Origin: Chitinophaga lutea
Lineage (GTDB): Bacteria; Bacteroidota; Bacteroidia; Chitinophagales; Chitinophagaceae
Assembly (NCBI RefSeq): GCF_003813775.1
Contig: NZ_RPDH01000003.1
Span: 62,001-126,000, forward strand
Reading direction: 5' to 3'
DNA: 64,000 nt
Shown here: one piece after another, positions 9,069-18,017 of the stretch
How positions within the stretch are numbered: the first letter of the stretch is position 1
Layout: each line of letters begins with the position of its first letter
The notes under the pieces: model-generated
Database searches by the model: none
Told to the model about the DNA's origin: nothing
The model's input: the letters and a program-made list of their open reading frames with translations, nothing else
Position numbers and translations under genes: made by a program

Positions 9069-9170
9069 CTACCCGGATTTGGCATATTGGCTATCGTCCT
9101 GTTCACCGTCGGATACCAGCGTATCAAGGCAGCTGTGATCAATCCCGTCGAAAGTCTGCGGTCGGAGTAA
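9069..9170 (+). pseudogene. Remnant of a second MacB-like permease (C-terminal end only)
   Basis: Reading from 9069 to the TAA at 9168-9170 gives about 33 codons (LPGFGILAIVLFTVGYQRI and onward to NPVESLRSE) that match the last 33 residues of the permease just upstream (CFGTLAITLLTVSYQSI through NPVKSLRSE) but in a different frame and with clear divergence. There is no start codon and no upstream portion. The simplest reading is a former tandem paralogue reduced to its tail by deletion or recombination between the two copies. Confidence 0.85.
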
Positions 9171-9213
9171 AGCGTTCGCGGTTCTGGCTGATTTTTTGCT
9201 GCTAGGCTGATGA

Positions 9214-10728
9214 ATGAGCGGCTCCGGATTCAGCACACAACTGTCACACGCAAAGGGCATCGGCAACGCCATATGGGCCGCGGTGATCATCATCACCGCG
9301 CTGCGCCTCGCGTTCATCTGGCAAATGGGCCTGATGCCGCAGGATGCGTATTACCACCTCTACGGGGAATATCCCGCGCTATCCTACTTCGATCATCCTT
9401 CCGCCATCGCCTGGGTGCTGCAGGCAGCCACCTCCATATTCGGCAAAAAAGTATTCGCCATCAAACTGGCGGACACCGTCGTGACCCTGGGCACGTTGCT
9501 GGTGTTTTACCGCCTTTCGCTGCATGTCCTCAGTCGCGCCGGGAGCCGGAACGCCTTGCTGCTCCTGTACTCCACGCTGATGGTGACCATCCTCTCCCTC
9601 GTATCTACGCCCGATACGCCGCTGCTCCTGTTCTGGGCGCTGTCGTTATTGTGTCTCTATCGCGCCATATTCCTGGAGCGGAAATGGTATTGGCTGTGGA
9701 CGGGCATCGCCATGGGGCTGGCGTTTAACAGCAAATACACGGCCCTGTTCCTGCCGTTCGGGATGATGTTGTACCTCGTGCTCAGCCGCCCGCACCGCCC
9801 GCTGCTGCTCTCACCGTGGCCCTGGTTGAGCCTGTGCGGCTTCGGGGTGGTGAGTTTGCCTGTGGTGATCTGGAATGTGCAGCATGGTTTCGCGTCGTTC
9901 CGTTTCCAGTCGTCGGCCCGCGTGAGCAGCGGCCTGCAGCTGAACCCGCTCGACGTGCTGGGCGTTATCGGTCACCAGGCGGCCATCCTGATGCCGGTGC
10001 TGTTGTTCGCCCTGGTCTATTTTATTTACCGGATGGTCCGCAAATACCGCTGGCATATCGGGCGCCTCCCTTCACCGCAGCTGTTCCTCCTGTGTTTTTT
10101 CCTGCCCGTGTTTCTCGGCTTTTTTATCATCTCCCCGGTATACTGGGTGAAGTTGAACTGGATGATGCCGGCCTACGTCAGCGGTATTATCTGGGTGGCG
10201 GTATGGTTCCGTGAAAAATATCTCCGCTGGCAATGGATCTGCTCGCTGGTGGTGCACCTTGCGCTGGCGGTGGAGATCATCTGGTACCCGGTGCCGGTCA
10301 ATTCCGATGACGTATGGGTAGGGTGGGACGGCCTCGCTGTGCAGGCCGGAACACTGGAACGGCAATATCCCGGCGACTTCATCTTTTCCGCGGACGATTA
10401 TAAAACGAGCGCGGTACTGACTTTTTACCTCGACAGCCTTGTGTATTCCCGCAATGTGCTGGGCATGCCCGCCTTGCAGTTCGATTATATCCGGGAAGAT
10501 GTGCAGGCCCTTGCCGGGCGCAACGCGATTTTTATCAATTCCGTGCCGGACAATACCGGTTTTAAAGACGAGCAGGCGTTTACGGAGGTGCTGCGGCGGT
10601 ATTTTTCCACCGTGTCATCGCTGCCGCCTATCGTCATCAGGAAAGGCGACCGGGTGCTGCGCACTTTCCTCGTGTACCGGTGCACGGATTACCGGCCGCC
10701 CGTGAAACAAAAAATCCCTTTTCAATAA
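9214..10728 (+). CDS. Glycosyltransferase family 39-type (ArnT/PMT-like) membrane protein
   Basis: This 504-residue polytopic inner-membrane protein has around ten hydrophobic segments. The first periplasmic loop carries PQDAYYHLYGEYPALSYFDHP with D44 at the position of the catalytic acidic residue of PMT_2 family enzymes, and a YFDHP motif typical of the bacterial branch. These enzymes transfer a sugar from a polyprenyl phosphate donor to lipid or protein acceptors on the outer face of the inner membrane. The donor and acceptor here are unknown. The start is the ATG at 9214; an overlapping ATG at 9210 is in another frame. Confidence 0.9.
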   Translation: MSGSGFSTQLSHAKGIGNAIWAAVIIITALRLAFIWQMGLMPQDAYYHLYGEYPALSYFDHPSAIAWVLQAATSIFGKKVFAIKLADTVVTLGTLLVFYRLSLHVLSRAGSRNALLLLYSTLMVTILSLVSTPDTPLLLFWALSLLCLYRAIFLERKWYWLWTGIAMGLAFNSKYTALFLPFGMMLYLVLSRPHRPLLLSPWPWLSLCGFGVVSLPVVIWNVQHGFASFRFQSSARVSSGLQLNPLDVLGVIGHQAAILMPVLLFALVYFIYRMVRKYRWHIGRLPSPQLFLLCFFLPVFLGFFIISPVYWVKLNWMMPAYVSGIIWVAVWFREKYLRWQWICSLVVHLALAVEIIWYPVPVNSDDVWVGWDGLAVQAGTLERQYPGDFIFSADDYKTSAVLTFYLDSLVYSRNVLGMPALQFDYIREDVQALAGRNAIFINSVPDNTGFKDEQAFTEVLRRYFSTVSSLPPIVIRKGDRVLRTFLVYRCTDYRPPVKQKIPFQ

Positions 10729-10781
10729 TTTTATTACATTGGGCGGTAATTCAACCAGCATACAGCATCCGCGTTCCAGGC

Positions 10782-11390
10782 ATGTACGACCGTTCACACA
10801 CCGACATAGCGTTATTTCAGTTGATTGCTGAAGGCGACGAAACCGCTTTCCGCGAGCTGTTCCACGCGTACGTGCCGCAGTTGCAGCCGCTGGTGATGCA
10901 CCTCACCAAAACCGCTTCCGTTACCGAAGACATCATCCAGGAAACGTTCCTGCGCGTGTGGCTGAGCCGCGACAAACTGGCCGCCATCGAAAATCCCCGC
11001 TCCTGGCTGCTGCGCATCGTTTTTTACCAGTCGTTCACCTGGCTGCGCCGCCAGGCCGTGCATCAAAAGGCGATGGGCGCCATGGCGCAGGGGCACGACG
11101 ATGCCGCCATGCGAAGCAGCACTGAAGAGGCCGTAGCCTACGCCGCCGTAGTGCGGCTGGTGGGAGAGGCGGTACAGCAGTTGCCCGCGCAGGCCAAACG
11201 GATTTATCTCCTCAGCCGCGAAAGCGGCCTCCGCATCCCGGAAATCGCGGAACAGCTGGGCCTTTCCCCCAACACCGTCAAAAACTCCCTGGTGCGTTCC
11301 CTGCAGGCCATCCGCCGGCATATCGAAGCGGGCGGGCACTGGCTGCCGGTAGCACTGTTATGGCTGATACCGGGTGTTTTGGGAGGGTAG
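10782..11390 (+). CDS. ECF RNA polymerase sigma factor of locus A
   Basis: I chose the ATG at 10782 (MYDRSHTDIALFQLI) because sigma region 2 begins about 10 residues later. The upstream extension to 10680 runs back into the glycosyltransferase gene. The 202-residue product has region 2 (ETAFRELFHAYVPQL to TEDIIQETFLRVW) and region 4 with the helix-turn-helix RIPEIAEQLGLSPNTVKNSL. The last 18 residues are hydrophobic (GHWLPVALLWLIPGVLGG) and could touch the membrane. It should direct polymerase to the fecR/susC genes of locus A when released by the FecR encoded next. Confidence 0.93.
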   Translation: MYDRSHTDIALFQLIAEGDETAFRELFHAYVPQLQPLVMHLTKTASVTEDIIQETFLRVWLSRDKLAAIENPRSWLLRIVFYQSFTWLRRQAVHQKAMGAMAQGHDDAAMRSSTEEAVAYAAVVRLVGEAVQQLPAQAKRIYLLSRESGLRIPEIAEQLGLSPNTVKNSLVRSLQAIRRHIEAGGHWLPVALLWLIPGVLGG

Positions 11391-11607
11391 GAGGTAGTTG
11401 TGTATTTCGTTCAGGCGGTAAAGCGACCCGCATCTGTTGTATTCAGCCGTAGTAATCATCGCTTTGGACGGGCGAAGGGCTGCAATTGGCTGGCTGTTTT
11501 CTCCCGGGGCGAATGCCATTGCGGCTACCAGGCACGGCCATGGTTTCTTTTTTGTGGGACTCGCTAAATTAAAACGCCTCCTCCGGGCCGCCATTTCCTT
11601 CCCCCGT
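11391..11607. other. Intergenic stretch upstream of the locus A fecR promoter
   Basis: Together with the promoter element that follows, this makes up the 306-bp gap between sigma and fecR. I see no credible gene in it. The short frames on both strands lack family-like sequence and depend on weak starts. Confidence 0.6.
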
Positions 11608-11660
11608 AATTTTTTTTTCAGACCAATGGGTCCTAAATATCCGGTAACGCGTCTGTTTAT
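11608..11660 (+). promoter_or_regulatory. Putative ECF-dependent promoter of the locus A fecR
   Basis: An A-T tract of two A and ten T ending in CA (11608-11620) is followed 31 bp later by GTCTGTTTAT (11651-11660). The same arrangement, tract then GTC box 30-32 bp on, stands before the fecR genes of loci B, C and D. Sequence comparison within the window is the only evidence. Confidence 0.5.
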
Positions 11661-11696
11661 CTGAAAGCGCCACGTAAAACTGAAAAACGATACGAA

Positions 11697-12866
11697 TTGA
11701 CTACCCAAGAACGTTTAGCCATCCTTCTGAAGAAGGCTGCAGACGCCACGGCCACGGTGGAAGAACTGCAGGAACTCGCCGGTCTGGCGGAGCACGACCC
11801 GTCCGGGCAACACGCCCTCGACATGGAAGCGCTCCTGCGGAAAGAGGCGAAATCCGCACCGGCATACGATCATGCGCACTGGAACAGGCTGGCTGACAAC
11901 ATCCTGCAGGCAGACCGCCCGCAGCCGGCCAAAGTAATACCCTGGCGCCGCCGCGCATGGGCCGCCGCGGTTATATTGCTGGTCGCCTCTTCGGCCGCTT
12001 TCTGGCTGCTGCGCCGCCCCGCTCCCGTAAAAGAAACCACCCTGGCGGCACAACCCGTAAAAGATATCGCCCCCGGCGGTAACCGCGCCGTGCTCACGCT
12101 CGGAGACGGCACCGAAATTTCGCTCGACAGCGCGGGTAACGGCATGCTCGCCCAACAGGGCCATACCAGAGTGATCAAATCCGGCAACGGCCAGATACAA
12201 TATGAAGCGCCTCAAAACGGCGGCCAGCCCGTATTCAATAAAATCGCCACGCCCCGGGGCGGGCAATACACCATCACCCTCCCGGACGGCAGCCGCGTTT
12301 GGCTCAACGCCTCCAGCAGCCTGCGTTATCCCGCCGCATTCAACGGCAGCGCCAGAACGGTGGAGCTTACCGGCGAAGCATATTTTGAAGTGGCGAAGCA
12401 GGCGGGGCAACCGTTTGTGGTGAAAGTAGACGAGATGGAAGTAAAAGTGCTCGGCACGCATTTTAACATCATGGCGTACACCGACGAAGCCGTCGTGAAA
12501 ACCACCCTGCTCGAAGGGGCGGTGGAAGTGAAAAAAAGCGGCGTGGCGAAGAAGCTGAAACCCGGCCAGGGCACCAGCCTGCACCGCAGCAGCGGTCTGC
12601 TGGAAGTATTGCCTGAAGTCAATACCGAAGAAGCGGTGGCCTGGAAAAACGGGTACATCCAGTTCGAAGGCAACGACATCCGCTCCGCCATGCGCCAGGT
12701 TGCGCGCTGGTACGATGTGGAAGTGATCTATAAAGGCAATGTGCCCGCGCACTTCAGAGGTATCATCCCACGGAATGTGCCCGTATCGCAGGTATTAAAA
12801 ATGCTGGAACTGACAGGAGAAGTGCATTTCGAGATAGGCAACAAACAGATTATTGTATCACCATAA
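11697..12866 (+). CDS. FecR-family anti-sigma factor of locus A
   Basis: This is a 389-residue inner-membrane regulator starting at a TTG (11697). It has a cytoplasmic N-terminal sigma-binding part (1-80), one transmembrane segment (about 83-101, WAAAVILLVASSAAFWLL), a periplasmic FecR domain (about 165-300, with LPDGSRVWLNASSSLRYPAAF and GEAYFEVAKQAGQPFVVK) and a C-terminal DUF4974 domain (about 318-388). It probably holds the sigma factor encoded upstream until the STN domain of the SusC-like receptor contacts the periplasmic part. The sigma gene ends 306 bp upstream, so fecR likely has its own promoter. Confidence 0.94.
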   Translation: MTTQERLAILLKKAADATATVEELQELAGLAEHDPSGQHALDMEALLRKEAKSAPAYDHAHWNRLADNILQADRPQPAKVIPWRRRAWAAAVILLVASSAAFWLLRRPAPVKETTLAAQPVKDIAPGGNRAVLTLGDGTEISLDSAGNGMLAQQGHTRVIKSGNGQIQYEAPQNGGQPVFNKIATPRGGQYTITLPDGSRVWLNASSSLRYPAAFNGSARTVELTGEAYFEVAKQAGQPFVVKVDEMEVKVLGTHFNIMAYTDEAVVKTTLLEGAVEVKKSGVAKKLKPGQGTSLHRSSGLLEVLPEVNTEEAVAWKNGYIQFEGNDIRSAMRQVARWYDVEVIYKGNVPAHFRGIIPRNVPVSQVLKMLELTGEVHFEIGNKQIIVSP

Positions 12867-12934
12867 AACAACGATCAACCAATTACCGACGTTATGAGTC
12901 CCTGATCTATGATACCGTGATGGCCCAAATAAAA

Positions 12935-12968
12935 GCCGGAAGCGTTCGCACCGCTCCCGGCGGGTTTT
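12935..12968 (+). terminator. Hairpin with T-tract between fecR and susC of locus A
   Basis: Ten-base arms GCCGGAAGCG (12935-12944) and CGCTCCCGGC (12952-12961) pair with one mismatch around a 7-base loop and are followed by GGGTTTT. It probably ends or attenuates the fecR transcript before susC. Confidence 0.55.
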
Positions 12969-13030
12969 GGGTGCATCAAGCAACAATCGTTTCGCAATTA
13001 TTATTTAATTACCCATAACCGTACAAATGT

Positions 13031-16000
13031 ATGCTTTTTTCCCAAAGCAGGCCCCGGTATGCCCGGCGGCGAACAAGGATTCCGCGATTATCAGCAAAAA
13101 CGTTACTGATCATGAAATTGATAGTGCTTTTGATGACCACCGCCTTACTGGAGGTACATGCGGCAGGATTCGCACAGACGGTGTCGATTTCCGCCCGCAG
13201 CACTTCTCTGGAAAAGGTATTTAAAGAGATCAGAAAACAGACCGGCTATACCTTCCTGTATACGGACGAGCAACTGTTCCACGCCCGCGCGTTCAGCCTC
13301 GAACTGAAAAACGTGCCGCTGCGCCAGGCGCTCGACCAGTGTTTCGAAAACCAGCCGCTGCACTATACCATCGAAGATAAAACCATCGTGGTGAAGCGCA
13401 AGCCCGCCACCTCCAATACCGCCGCCGCAACAGCGGATGTGGTGGTGAAGGGAAAGATCACCGACGATAAAGGACAACCGGTGCCCGGCGTCACCATCCA
13501 GGTGAAAGGCACGGCGCGCGGGGTAACGAGCAATGGAAACGGCGAGTACAGCATTGAAGTACCGGGGCCGGATGCGGTGCTGATCGTCTCTTCCATCGGC
13601 TTCAACCGCAAGGAAGTACCGGTGAGCGGCAATGCCACCCTCAACATCACCCTCGAAACCTCGGCCTCGAAAATGGCGGAACTGGTGGTGATCGGTTACG
13701 GTGAACAAAAGAAAGCCTCCCTCACCAGTTCCATTTCCTCACTCTCCGCCAAAGACTTTGAAGCGCAGCCGGTGAACCGCCTCGACCAGGTGTTGCAGGG
13801 CCGCGTGACCGGCGTACAGGTGACCAACTCGGCAGGCTCGCCGGGCGGCGCCGTGCGCATCCGCATCCGCGGGGCCAACTCCATCAACGGCGACAACGGA
13901 CCGCTCTACGTAGTGGACGGATTCATCGGCGCGGAGTTTTTCTCCATCAACCCGGACGATATCGAATCGATACAGGTGCTCAAAGACGCCGCCGCCACCG
14001 CTATCTATGGTAGCAGAGGCTCCAACGGCGTCATCCTCGTGACCACCAAAAAAGGCAACAAAGGCGGCCTCAAAGTGAACTTCACCAGCCGCCTCTCCTC
14101 CTCGCAGGTCATCAAAAAAATGGACCTGCTCAACGCAGCGGAATTCGCCACCACCGTGAACGAACGCGCCACGGCCATCGGCACCACCAAACCGTTTACG
14201 GACGCACAGATCGACGGCTTCCGCAAAAACGGGGGCACCGACTGGCAGGATGAGATTTTCCGCAACGCACTCGGCCAGGAATACATGCTGAGCCTCGCAG
14301 GCGGCAACGACAAAAGCGGGTATTTCATTTCCGGCAACTATCTGAACCAGGACGGTGTGATCAATAATTCTTCCTACAAACGTTACACCATCCGCTCCAA
14401 CATCAACTCCAGGCTGACGGATAAAATTTCTACGTTCCTCAATATCACCGGCTCCTACAGCACGGCGCAGAATGTGGACATCCCGGCAGACGGGCCCCAC
14501 AGCCCGCTCGCACAGGCCACCACCTGGTCGCCCACCGTGCCGGTGCGCAAGGCGGATGGTACTTATACGGCCGCAGACCCTGTGGGCTCCGTGTTCTTTA
14601 ACCCGGTGGCATTGACGACGGAACAGCTGGCGGTAAGGGAACGCATGCTGGCCAACCTCATCGGCGGTTTCAAATTCGATGACATCGCGGTGCCGGGCCT
14701 TTCGCTGAATATCCAGTACGGCGCGAATTATCTCGAGTACCAGGACAAATCATTCGCCGGCAAAGTGATCAACTCCGGCACCACTACCGCCTCCCTGCGC
14801 ACCAACAAGGAGATCAGGCTGCAGAACACGAACACCATCAACTATAAAAAAATATTCAACGGCCACAGCCTCGATGTAACGGGTGTGATGGAATACCAGC
14901 AGTCGACTTACAACTACATGTCCGCCGGCGCTTCCAACCTCACTTATGAATCGTTCCACTGGAACAACCTCGGGCTGGGCACACCCGGCAGTCCCGGTTC
15001 CGGCTATTCGAAATGGGCGCTCTTTTCGCTCGTGGGCCGTGTGAACTATGGCTACAAAGACCGTTACCTGGTGTCGGCCGCCCTGCGCCGCGACGGTTCT
15101 TCCAAATTCGAAGAGAACAACAAATTCAGCTATTTTCCCTCGTTCTCCGCGGGCTGGGTGATCAGCCAGGAGCCTTTCATGCAGGACCAGCAGCTGTTCA
15201 GCAACCTGAAACTGCGCGGCAGCTGGGGCTTTACCGGCAGCGAGGCAGTGGGGCCGTATGCTACGTTCTCCGCTTATTCCAACCGCATTGCATCGTTTAC
15301 CAATTCCACTTTCCAGAACGGCATCATTCTCGGTGTGATCGGCAACCCCGACCTGAAATGGGAAACCACCGAACAGCAGAACGTAGGTGTTGATGCGTCG
15401 CTGCTCCGCGGCCGCATCAACATCAGCGCGGACTATTTCGTGAAAAATACCCGCGATCTGTTGCTCAACGAAAACCTGCCGATCTATCTCGGCGGCAACG
15501 TGATCACCCGCAACATCGGCGCCGTGCAGAACAAGGGCTGGGAGTTTGCGGTGGACGGTGATGTGCTCGCCGGCAGCGATGTTACCTGGAACACCGGCGT
15601 GAACGTATCGTTCGTGAAAAACAACGTGCAGAACACCGGCTCCAAATCCATCATCTTCGACCCCAACAACCGCCGCATCGGTGGCGGTATGTCGCCGCAA
15701 TCCGAATTTGTGGTGATGGCCGGCCAGCCTTTGGGCGCCATCTGGGGCCTGCAATACCAGGGCACCTGGAAGCCGGGTGAAGAATCACTGGCGGCCAAGT
15801 TCGGCGCCAAACCGGGCGATGCGCGCTACCGCGACGTGAAGGAAGACGGCGTGATCGACGCGGGCGATTATGCCGTGATCGGCACGGGCATCCCGAGGAC
15901 CACCCTCGGCTGGAACAACACCATCAACTACAAGGCATTTTCGCTGAACATTTTCTTCCAGGGCATGTTCGGGTTCGACAAGCTGAACTACAACAACGCC

Positions 16001-16384
16001 GCGGCGATGTACCTCGGCGGCGACGCCCGTGAAGCCACGCTGCGCGACATTCTCGACCGTTACATCCCGGGCAGGAACGAAACGTCCAACATTCCTGCAT
16101 TCAGCACCACCAATAAAAACTTCACGCAGTCGACCCGCTTCCTCGAAAAAGGCGATTTCGTGCGGCTGAAGAACATCAGCCTCAGTTATACGCTGCCCAA
16201 ATCCGTGTTGAAATATGCGGGGTTGAAGGTGTTCGTGAGCGCCACCAACATCCTCACTTTCACCGATTATTCCGGCATCGATCCCGAGGCCAGTTCTTCT
16301 TCCGGCGATTTCAGGCAGGGGATAGACTATGGCTCGTACCCGAATGCGAAAACCATTACCGGAGGGCTGACGCTTAATTTCTAA
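13031..16384 (+). CDS. SusC/RagA-like TonB-dependent receptor of locus A
   Basis: This 1117-residue outer-membrane receptor has an N-terminal signal region (the hydrophobic core starts at the internal Met 28, LLIMKLIVLLMTTALLEV), an STN signalling domain (about 48-120), a carboxypeptidase-regulatory-like domain (about 135-215), a TonB plug (about 225-335, with GYGEQKKASLTSSISSL, NRLDQVLQGRVTG and YVVDGFIG) and a 22-strand barrel ending in TGGLTLNF. The STN domain marks it as a transducer to FecR. It should import an oligosaccharide delivered by the SusD-like protein. Because GH16 is the only enzyme of the locus, a beta-glucan substrate is plausible. Translation could also begin at 13112. Confidence 0.95.
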   Translation: MLFSQSRPRYARRRTRIPRLSAKTLLIMKLIVLLMTTALLEVHAAGFAQTVSISARSTSLEKVFKEIRKQTGYTFLYTDEQLFHARAFSLELKNVPLRQALDQCFENQPLHYTIEDKTIVVKRKPATSNTAAATADVVVKGKITDDKGQPVPGVTIQVKGTARGVTSNGNGEYSIEVPGPDAVLIVSSIGFNRKEVPVSGNATLNITLETSASKMAELVVIGYGEQKKASLTSSISSLSAKDFEAQPVNRLDQVLQGRVTGVQVTNSAGSPGGAVRIRIRGANSINGDNGPLYVVDGFIGAEFFSINPDDIESIQVLKDAAATAIYGSRGSNGVILVTTKKGNKGGLKVNFTSRLSSSQVIKKMDLLNAAEFATTVNERATAIGTTKPFTDAQIDGFRKNGGTDWQDEIFRNALGQEYMLSLAGGNDKSGYFISGNYLNQDGVINNSSYKRYTIRSNINSRLTDKISTFLNITGSYSTAQNVDIPADGPHSPLAQATTWSPTVPVRKADGTYTAADPVGSVFFNPVALTTEQLAVRERMLANLIGGFKFDDIAVPGLSLNIQYGANYLEYQDKSFAGKVINSGTTTASLRTNKEIRLQNTNTINYKKIFNGHSLDVTGVMEYQQSTYNYMSAGASNLTYESFHWNNLGLGTPGSPGSGYSKWALFSLVGRVNYGYKDRYLVSAALRRDGSSKFEENNKFSYFPSFSAGWVISQEPFMQDQQLFSNLKLRGSWGFTGSEAVGPYATFSAYSNRIASFTNSTFQNGIILGVIGNPDLKWETTEQQNVGVDASLLRGRINISADYFVKNTRDLLLNENLPIYLGGNVITRNIGAVQNKGWEFAVDGDVLAGSDVTWNTGVNVSFVKNNVQNTGSKSIIFDPNNRRIGGGMSPQSEFVVMAGQPLGAIWGLQYQGTWKPGEESLAAKFGAKPGDARYRDVKEDGVIDAGDYAVIGTGIPRTTLGWNNTINYKAFSLNIFFQGMFGFDKLNYNNAAAMYLGGDAREATLRDILDRYIPGRNETSNIPAFSTTNKNFTQSTRFLEKGDFVRLKNISLSYTLPKSVLKYAGLKVFVSATNILTFTDYSGIDPEASSSSGDFRQGIDYGSYPNAKTITGGLTLNF

Positions 16385-16446
16385 TCATTGATCCATCACG
16401 GCAGGAGGGCGTACGGCTAGAGCCCTCCTCCGCAAAACATACACAG

Positions 16447-17889
16447 ATGAAAAAGATATATTTCTTCGCACTCATCGCAGCATTGGCAGGTTGCAGCAAA
16501 GCATTGGAAGAACAGCCCCGCGGGCTGGTGGTAGGCAGCGAGGGCCTGAGCAGCCAGGCCGGCCTCGAAGCGGCCCTCACCGGCGCATACGGCAGTCTCC
16601 TGGTTCCCTGGGAAAGCGGTTTCACCACCGTGTCGCAGATCGCCATGAGCATGGGAGCAGACGACCTCACCACGCATCCGGGCTCCAACAAGGAAGAGTT
16701 CCGGGAGTTCGACCGTTTTAACGTATCGTCGCTCAACAGCCGCATGACGCCCATCTGGCGCGGCTGTTACAAAGTGATCCAGTCCACCAACAACATCATC
16801 AACAACTACGGTTCCGTAAAAGACGGCACGGAAGCCACCGTGCGCGCCATCGTAGGAGAGGCGTATTTCCTGCGCGCACTGAGCTACTACTGGCTCACAC
16901 GCTACTGGGGCGCGGTGCCGCTGGTGTTGTCTGAAAAATTCACGTCAGACCAGCTGAGCATGCAGAAAAGCCAGCCGGCGGATATCTACAAACAGATCGA
17001 AGCGGACCTGCTGAAAGCGGAAGAGTGGGTGCCCAATGCCAAACGTGATCCGGGAAGGCCGAACAAAGGCTCCGTGAAAGCGCTGCTGGCGGATGTGTAC
17101 CTCACCGAAGCCGGATGGCCGCTGAAAGACCAGAGCAAATACGCGCTGGCGGCGGCGAAGGCGAAAGAAGTGATCGACGGTAAAGCCGCTTACGGGTTCG
17201 ATCTCTACCAGGCCGGTTTCCTGAAAATATTCGCGGGCGGTACGGTGGAAGATGTGTTCACGCTGTTCACCCGCGGCCAGTGGTCTACTTACAACTCCTT
17301 CTACGGCCTGTCCACCATGCCGGAAGATGAAGGCGGCTGGTCCGACTTTTTTCCCGAGCTTAACTTCTTCAATAATTTCCCCGCAGGCAGCCGGAAAGAC
17401 GCTACTTTCTCTACTTCCTTCGTGGTGAACAACGTCACTATCCCCTGGCAGAATGTTACAACAAAACACCCTTACTACAAAAAGTTCACCATCCAGAGCG
17501 GCAAGAAAGACACCTATATGTCGAACAACCCGGTGGTGATGATCCGCTACGCGCATGTGCTGCTGATCTATGCCGAAGCGCAGGCCAGATCGGCCGCCGC
17601 GCCTTCTCCTGAAGCCTATGCCGCCGTGAACGCCGTGCGCCAGCGCGCGGGCCTGGGCAACCTGGCCGGCGGCCTCGGCAGTGCAGCCTTTGCGGATGCC
17701 GTGGTGCAGGAAAGGGCCTGGGAATTCGCGGGCGAATGGAGCCGCTGGTTCGACCTGGTGCGCCTCGAACAGGTGGAAGCGGCCAATGCCTCCAAAGACC
17801 CCGGCGACCTCGTGCCCGGCCCGATCACCAAAGCCAAATACTGGCTGCCCATCCCCGGTGCGGATGCGCAGATGAATCCGAATCTCTGA
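16447..17889 (+). CDS. SusD/RagB-family substrate-binding lipoprotein of locus A
   Basis: This is a 480-residue lipoprotein. The signal peptide MKKIYFFALIAALAGC places the acylated cysteine at 16. The SusD-like N-terminal helices (GLEAALTGAYGSLL) and the TPR-like segment AEAYFLRALSYYWLTRYWGAVPLV are followed by a RagB/SusD C-terminal region with the usual late motif AVVQERAWEFAGEWSRWFDLVRL and the ending KAKYWLPIPGADAQMNPNL. It forms the lid of the SusC channel encoded 62 bp upstream and captures glycan at the surface. Confidence 0.96.
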   Translation: MKKIYFFALIAALAGCSKALEEQPRGLVVGSEGLSSQAGLEAALTGAYGSLLVPWESGFTTVSQIAMSMGADDLTTHPGSNKEEFREFDRFNVSSLNSRMTPIWRGCYKVIQSTNNIINNYGSVKDGTEATVRAIVGEAYFLRALSYYWLTRYWGAVPLVLSEKFTSDQLSMQKSQPADIYKQIEADLLKAEEWVPNAKRDPGRPNKGSVKALLADVYLTEAGWPLKDQSKYALAAAKAKEVIDGKAAYGFDLYQAGFLKIFAGGTVEDVFTLFTRGQWSTYNSFYGLSTMPEDEGGWSDFFPELNFFNNFPAGSRKDATFSTSFVVNNVTIPWQNVTTKHPYYKKFTIQSGKKDTYMSNNPVVMIRYAHVLLIYAEAQARSAAAPSPEAYAAVNAVRQRAGLGNLAGGLGSAAFADAVVQERAWEFAGEWSRWFDLVRLEQVEAANASKDPGDLVPGPITKAKYWLPIPGADAQMNPNL

Positions 17890-17917
17890 TAGTTTCCACG
17901 ATACAATTCCACATGAA

Positions 17918-17965
17918 ACCGGGCATGAGCAATGTCCCTGACAGGGGAAGTCCGTCATGCCCGGT
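17918..17965. other. Long hairpin between susD and the GH16 gene
   Basis: Arms ACCGGGCATGA (17918-17928) and TCATGCCCGGT (17955-17965) are perfect 11-bp inverted repeats enclosing 26 bases with a further small stem (TCCCT / AGGGGA). No T-tract follows. It could be an mRNA-stability or processing element that sets different levels for susCD and the secreted enzyme. Confidence 0.6.
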
Positions 17966-18017
17966 CGCATCAGACCATTGAATATTGAATAATTACCTCT
18001 CATGAAAAACACCCGTT

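Noticed and set aside
6758..9142. 794-codon minus-strand frame opposite the MacB-like permease
   Set aside because: Low-complexity His/Arg/Gln-rich translation typical of an antisense shadow; the plus-strand product is a textbook permease.
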